Origin: Tissierella sp.
Lineage (GTDB): Bacteria > Bacillota > Clostridia > Tissierellales > Tissierellaceae
DNA length: 64,000 bases
Assembly (NCBI RefSeq): GCF_031460495.1
Contig: NZ_JAVKTS010000002.1
Span: forward strand, 427,332-491,331
Direction of reading: 5' to 3'
This document shows positions 60,957 through 64,000 of this stretch, in pieces. The position numbers and the translations under genes were made by a program. The notes below the pieces were generated by a model. The model had not been told where the DNA came from. It did not search any database and saw nothing but the letters and a program-made list of their open reading frames with translations. Each line of letters starts with the position of its first letter. Position 1 is the first letter of the stretch.

Positions 60957-63140
60957 TTATCTCTCCTTAGACATCGACTCTAACTCTTCTTGTGAGACTA
61001 GTACCTTTCTAGGCTTACTACCCTCATAACCACCAATAATACCTCTTTCTTCCATTTCATCTACAATTCTTGCTGCTCTTGCATAGCCTATCTTTAACCT
61101 TCTTTGCAATAGGGATATGGATGCCTGTCCCTCTTCTACTACTAAAGTAATAGCAGTTGGTAATAGATCATCACTATCATCTAATAATATTTCTTTTGGG
61201 TTTTGAACTATCTCAATAATATCCTCATCATATACAGTTATATCTTGTTCCTTCAAAGAATTAACTACCATCTCAACTTCCACATCTGATATAAAAGCTC
61301 CCTGTATCCTAGAAGGTTTTGAATAAAACGATGGATAAAAAAGCATATCTCCTTTTCCTAATAATTTTTCAGCACCAGCCATATCTAATATGGTCCTAGA
61401 ATCCACTTGAGAAGATACAGCAAAGGAAATCCTTGAAGGAATATTGGCTTTTATTGTGCCAGTGATAACATCTACTGATGGCCTTTGTGTAGCTACTATT
61501 AAGTACATGCCTGCTGCTCTGGCCATTTGAGCCAATCTACAAATATAATCCTCTATCTCTTGAGCTGCCACCATCATTAAGTCTGCTAATTCATCTATTA
61601 TAATAACAATATTAGGTAGCTTATTTTCTTGATTATCTTTGATCTTACTATTATAGGAAGCAATATCTCTTACATTATTTTTAGCAAATAATTTGTATCT
61701 CTTTTCCATTTCTTCAACTGCCCAATTAAGCGCAAATGCAGCTTTTTTAGCATCAGTGACAACTGGAATTAGTAGATGAGGTATCCCATTATATATGCTT
61801 AGCTCTACAACTTTTGGATCTATTAGTAGCAACTTTACATCATCAGGAGATGATTTATATAGGATATTCATAATAATGGTATTAATACATACAGATTTAC
61901 CAGATCCTGTAGCTCCAGCAATAAGTAAATGTGGCATTTTGTCGATTGATGAAACAATAACTTTTCCAGATACATCCTTACCTAAAGCTAGAGGTATATT
62001 TGAATCAATATTTTCATATTCTTCTGATGTTATTATCTCCTTCAACAATACACTACTTTTCGTTTTATTAGGGACTTCAATTCCAACAGCTGCCTTACCA
62101 GGTATTGGTGCTTCAATCCTTATATCAGTAGAAGCTAAGCTTAAAGATATATTGTCAGATAAGGAAACGATTTTACTTAGTTTTATTCCTGGAGAAGGTT
62201 GTAACTCATAGCAAGTAATGGTAGGACCTTTATTTATTTGAACAATGGTTGCATCTATACCAAAGTTTCTCATAGTCTCTTCAATAATTTTTGCATTATT
62301 CAATATGTCTTTTTTATCATCAGAATCAGTATTATGAGCAGGTGATTTAAGTAAAGAAAGAGATGGTTTAATATATGTACTTGCAGTAGACTTATTTTGA
62401 TTTAATTTTATCTCACTATCAATACTTTCTATTTCTTGCTTCACATTAGTTTCTTTCAAAGAATCTTTTTGCACATTTTTAGTATAGTCCAAAATTCTAA
62501 TATCTTCTTTATTAGGCTCTATATGCTTATCATTAGTAATTTTGGGCTTAGATTTATTATCAGATTTTACTATTTTGTTAGGTTTAATAAACTTTGCTGA
62601 CCTGTTAGATAATAAAATGATAATGTCTTTAACTCTAATTTCAGTTATTAATAAAAGATTAATTGCAATTATAACTCCTAAAACTAAATAAGAACCAATT
62701 ATACCAAATAAATTATAGAAAAAGAAACCAAAAAATCCGCCTATTATTCCACCACCTTTTACTTCTTTACTAAGTTCAATAGAACTCTTCATTCGATCTA
62801 TAAAACTAGAATCAAAAGGATTTGTTGAATCTAAAATAACCAAAATACAGAAAAATACAATTACCATGGATAAAATAGTTTTTGCCTCTTTAGAATTAAA
62901 CTTATCTTTAATAAATATTATTCCCCCACCAATAATAGCAATAGGAAATATATAACCTCCTATGCCCATTAAAAAAAATGAAATTCCTCTAATCATAGAA
63001 CCAATTAATCCCATCTTTGAACTAAATAAACTAAGAGAAGACAATAAACCAACTGAGATTATAATAATACCTATTATATCCTTATTTATGTTCTGTTTTT
63101 CTTGAGCTTTATTAGAACCTTTACTTTTACCTTTAGCCAA
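60957..63140 (-). CDS. ftsK: DNA translocase FtsK/SpoIIIE
   Basis: The 727-residue protein pumps chromosomes through division or sporulation septa. It has four N-terminal membrane helices (about 20-170), a linker, the alpha-beta motor with Walker A AGATGSGKSVCIN and Walker B VIIIDELADLM, and a C-terminal gamma winged helix (SISLLQRRLKIGYARAARI) that reads polar DNA motifs. TTG start at 63140 with GAGGTGA. Whether it is the SpoIIIE or the vegetative form cannot be told; the sporulating host suggests SpoIIIE. Confidence 0.94.
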   Translation of the reverse strand: MAKGKSKGSNKAQEKQNINKDIIGIIIISVGLLSSLSLFSSKMGLIGSMIRGISFFLMGIGGYIFPIAIIGGGIIFIKDKFNSKEAKTILSMVIVFFCILVILDSTNPFDSSFIDRMKSSIELSKEVKGGGIIGGFFGFFFYNLFGIIGSYLVLGVIIAINLLLITEIRVKDIIILLSNRSAKFIKPNKIVKSDNKSKPKITNDKHIEPNKEDIRILDYTKNVQKDSLKETNVKQEIESIDSEIKLNQNKSTASTYIKPSLSLLKSPAHNTDSDDKKDILNNAKIIEETMRNFGIDATIVQINKGPTITCYELQPSPGIKLSKIVSLSDNISLSLASTDIRIEAPIPGKAAVGIEVPNKTKSSVLLKEIITSEEYENIDSNIPLALGKDVSGKVIVSSIDKMPHLLIAGATGSGKSVCINTIIMNILYKSSPDDVKLLLIDPKVVELSIYNGIPHLLIPVVTDAKKAAFALNWAVEEMEKRYKLFAKNNVRDIASYNSKIKDNQENKLPNIVIIIDELADLMMVAAQEIEDYICRLAQMARAAGMYLIVATQRPSVDVITGTIKANIPSRISFAVSSQVDSRTILDMAGAEKLLGKGDMLFYPSFYSKPSRIQGAFISDVEVEMVVNSLKEQDITVYDEDIIEIVQNPKEILLDDSDDLLPTAITLVVEEGQASISLLQRRLKIGYARAARIVDEMEERGIIGGYEGSKPRKVLVSQEELESMSKER

Positions 63141-63261
63141 TTAATTCACCTCAAATTCTTTAAACAATAAAATAGTATTATTGTTAATTACTTTATAAGT
63201 ACTACTATATTAAAAATTATATAAGTAAAGTGAGTACCCCCTTTAAGTACATGCACTTATT

Positions 63262-63283
63262 ATAGCATATTTTGGTATGCTAT
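63262..63283 (-). other. Hairpin at the end of tepA
   Basis: ATAGCATA (63262-63269) and TATGCTAT (63276-63283) pair around TTTTGG and include the tepA stop. No T-run follows on the minus strand, so termination is doubtful; the 139-base gap to ftsK holds no other clear signal. Confidence 0.4.
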
Positions 63284-64000
63284 TCTATTTCTTTTTTACT
63301 ATCTATCATTTCCTTTAGTTTATTTAAAGCATCTGAAAAACCACCAACATAATCTATCAAATTATAATCTACCGCTTCCTCTCCAACTAATATAGTACCA
63401 ACATCATTTGCTATTTCATCTGTTGAATACATTAATTTTGATAAAGTTTCCATTTCAATTTTAGAAGTTCTTATTATAAAGTTATTAATTCTTTGTTGCA
63501 TTTTCTGAAAATATCTAAAGGTCTGTGGTACTCCTATTACTAGCCCCGTAGTTCTAATTGGATGTAATGTCATAGTTGCCGTAGGTACAATAAAGGAATA
63601 ATCTGCTGATGTAGCTAATGGCACTCCAATGCTATGACCTCCTCCTAACACTAAAGATACTTTCGGTTTATCTACAGAGTTAATTAATTCTGAAAGGGCT
63701 AAGCCTGCTTCTACATCGCCCCCAACAGTATTCAATATAATAAATAAACCTTGAATCTTTGGATCCTGTTGAGCTGCTATAAGCAAAGGAATAATATGTT
63801 CATATTTAGTTGCCTTTCTATCACTAGCTGCTATTGTATGTCCTTCGATTTCTCCTATAATTGATATAAATTGAATGTTATTTTTTGTTTCTGGAACATT
63901 TGCAATACCAATTTCTTTAATGTTATCTAAATTGTCCTTTTGATCATTGGAGTTGTTTCCATTATCTTTGTCTTTTTCATTGTCTTTACTACTAGATTTA
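63280..64000 (-). CDS. tepA: TepA-type ClpP-like protease (partial)
   Basis: The gene runs off the right edge; the in-frame N-terminal residues include ISIIGEIEGHTIAASDRKAT and a hydrophilic Asn/Asp/Lys-rich stretch at the edge with no start codon. The ClpP fold is clear: NTVGGDVEAGLALSE, the catalytic serine in GGGHSIGVPLATSAD and histidine in TMTLHPIRTTG. B. subtilis TepA is also next to spoIIIE and takes part in protein export or small spore-protein degradation. Its stop lies in a small hairpin (63262-63283). Confidence 0.88.
   Translation of the reverse strand, partial: KSSSKDNEKDKDNGNNSNDQKDNLDNIKEIGIANVPETKNNIQFISIIGEIEGHTIAASDRKATKYEHIIPLLIAAQQDPKIQGLFIILNTVGGDVEAGLALSELINSVDKPKVSLVLGGGHSIGVPLATSADYSFIVPTATMTLHPIRTTGLVIGVPQTFRYFQKMQQRINNFIIRTSKIEMETLSKLMYSTDEIANDVGTILVGEEAVDYNLIDYVGGFSDALNKLKEMIDSKKEIE

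Noticed and set aside
61795-62211. 138-codon open frame on the plus strand
   Set aside because: It lies opposite the ftsK motor domain and mirrors its conserved codons; no family resemblance.
1-64000. tRNA, rRNA, insertion sequences, riboswitches
   Set aside because: No cloverleaf or rRNA segment, no transposase with inverted ends and no riboswitch core was recognised on either strand by eye; a covariance-model scan would be decisive.

Overview
The window is a dense, AT-rich stretch (low-GC by eye) of a chromosome from a spore-forming, anaerobic Gram-positive bacterium of the Clostridia. The evidence is: spoIVB, spo0A with a sigma-H/0A-box promoter, spoIIM, ytfJ, spoVS and dacF-type genes; a 2-oxoacid:ferredoxin oxidoreductase; an ispH-rpsA fusion; frequent TTG/GTG starts with strong Shine-Dalgarno sites; and Gram-positive type LexA boxes. 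The gene order and the SteA/MctB/DUF3866 block suggest a Tissierellales-like relative of Clostridium, which is an inference. No rRNA, tRNA, CRISPR array, prophage or intact insertion sequence was seen.

Layout. 1-3.8 kb: end of xseA, then xseB, ispA, tlyA, recN. 3.9-6.2 kb: spoIVB and spo0A. 6.3-13 kb: a cell-envelope/division block (steA, MctB-like protein, two glycosyltransferases, DUF3866), then a NUDIX hydrolase, spoIIM and xerD. 13-20.7 kb: nucleoside phosphorylases, two D,D-carboxypeptidases, an M50 protease, scpA-scpB, DUF2953 and ytfJ. 20.7-27.6 kb: rluB, GNAT, mnmM, a carboxyltransferase, the four-subunit kor cluster and an RpiR regulator. 27.7-33.3 kb: phosphatase, flavoprotein, aroH, cmk, plsC, ispH-rpsA. 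33.4-38.2 kb: cheR, three tandem M42 aminopeptidases, a MerR-type protein. 38.3-46.8 kb: miaB, mutS, mutL, miaA, hfq and a methionine gamma-lyase family gene. 46.8-49 kb: the divergent lexA/yneA SOS pair and a tyrosine recombinase. From 49.5 kb to the end everything is on the minus strand: aminotransferase, PadR, PHP phosphoesterase, spoVS, rny, a four-gene Mre11/split-Rad50-like cassette, recA, cinA C-terminal domain, pgsA, rimO, ftsK/spoIIIE and the end of a TepA-type ClpP-like protease.

The genes serve DNA repair and chromosome upkeep (recN, recA, lexA, mutSL, Xer recombinases, scpAB, ftsK, the Mre11/Rad50-like set), RNA modification and decay (tlyA, rluB, mnmM, miaA, miaB, rimO, rny, hfq), envelope and sporulation control, and 2-oxoacid fermentation.

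The most striking observations are: (1) a perfect in-frame 39-bp tandem duplication inside the receiver domain of spo0A, probably inactivating and probably recent or reversible; (2) a Rad50-like ATPase split into two genes at its zinc hook, with a small coiled-coil gene between the halves and an Mre11-like nuclease upstream, directly after recA; (3) a 17-bp-arm palindrome between the promoter and start of the tyrosine recombinase, with 11-6-11 geometry like a Xer site; (4) a XerD homologue lacking two catalytic residues; (5) a probable ATT start codon for rny and a hairpin inserted between the Shine-Dalgarno site and start codon of recA.
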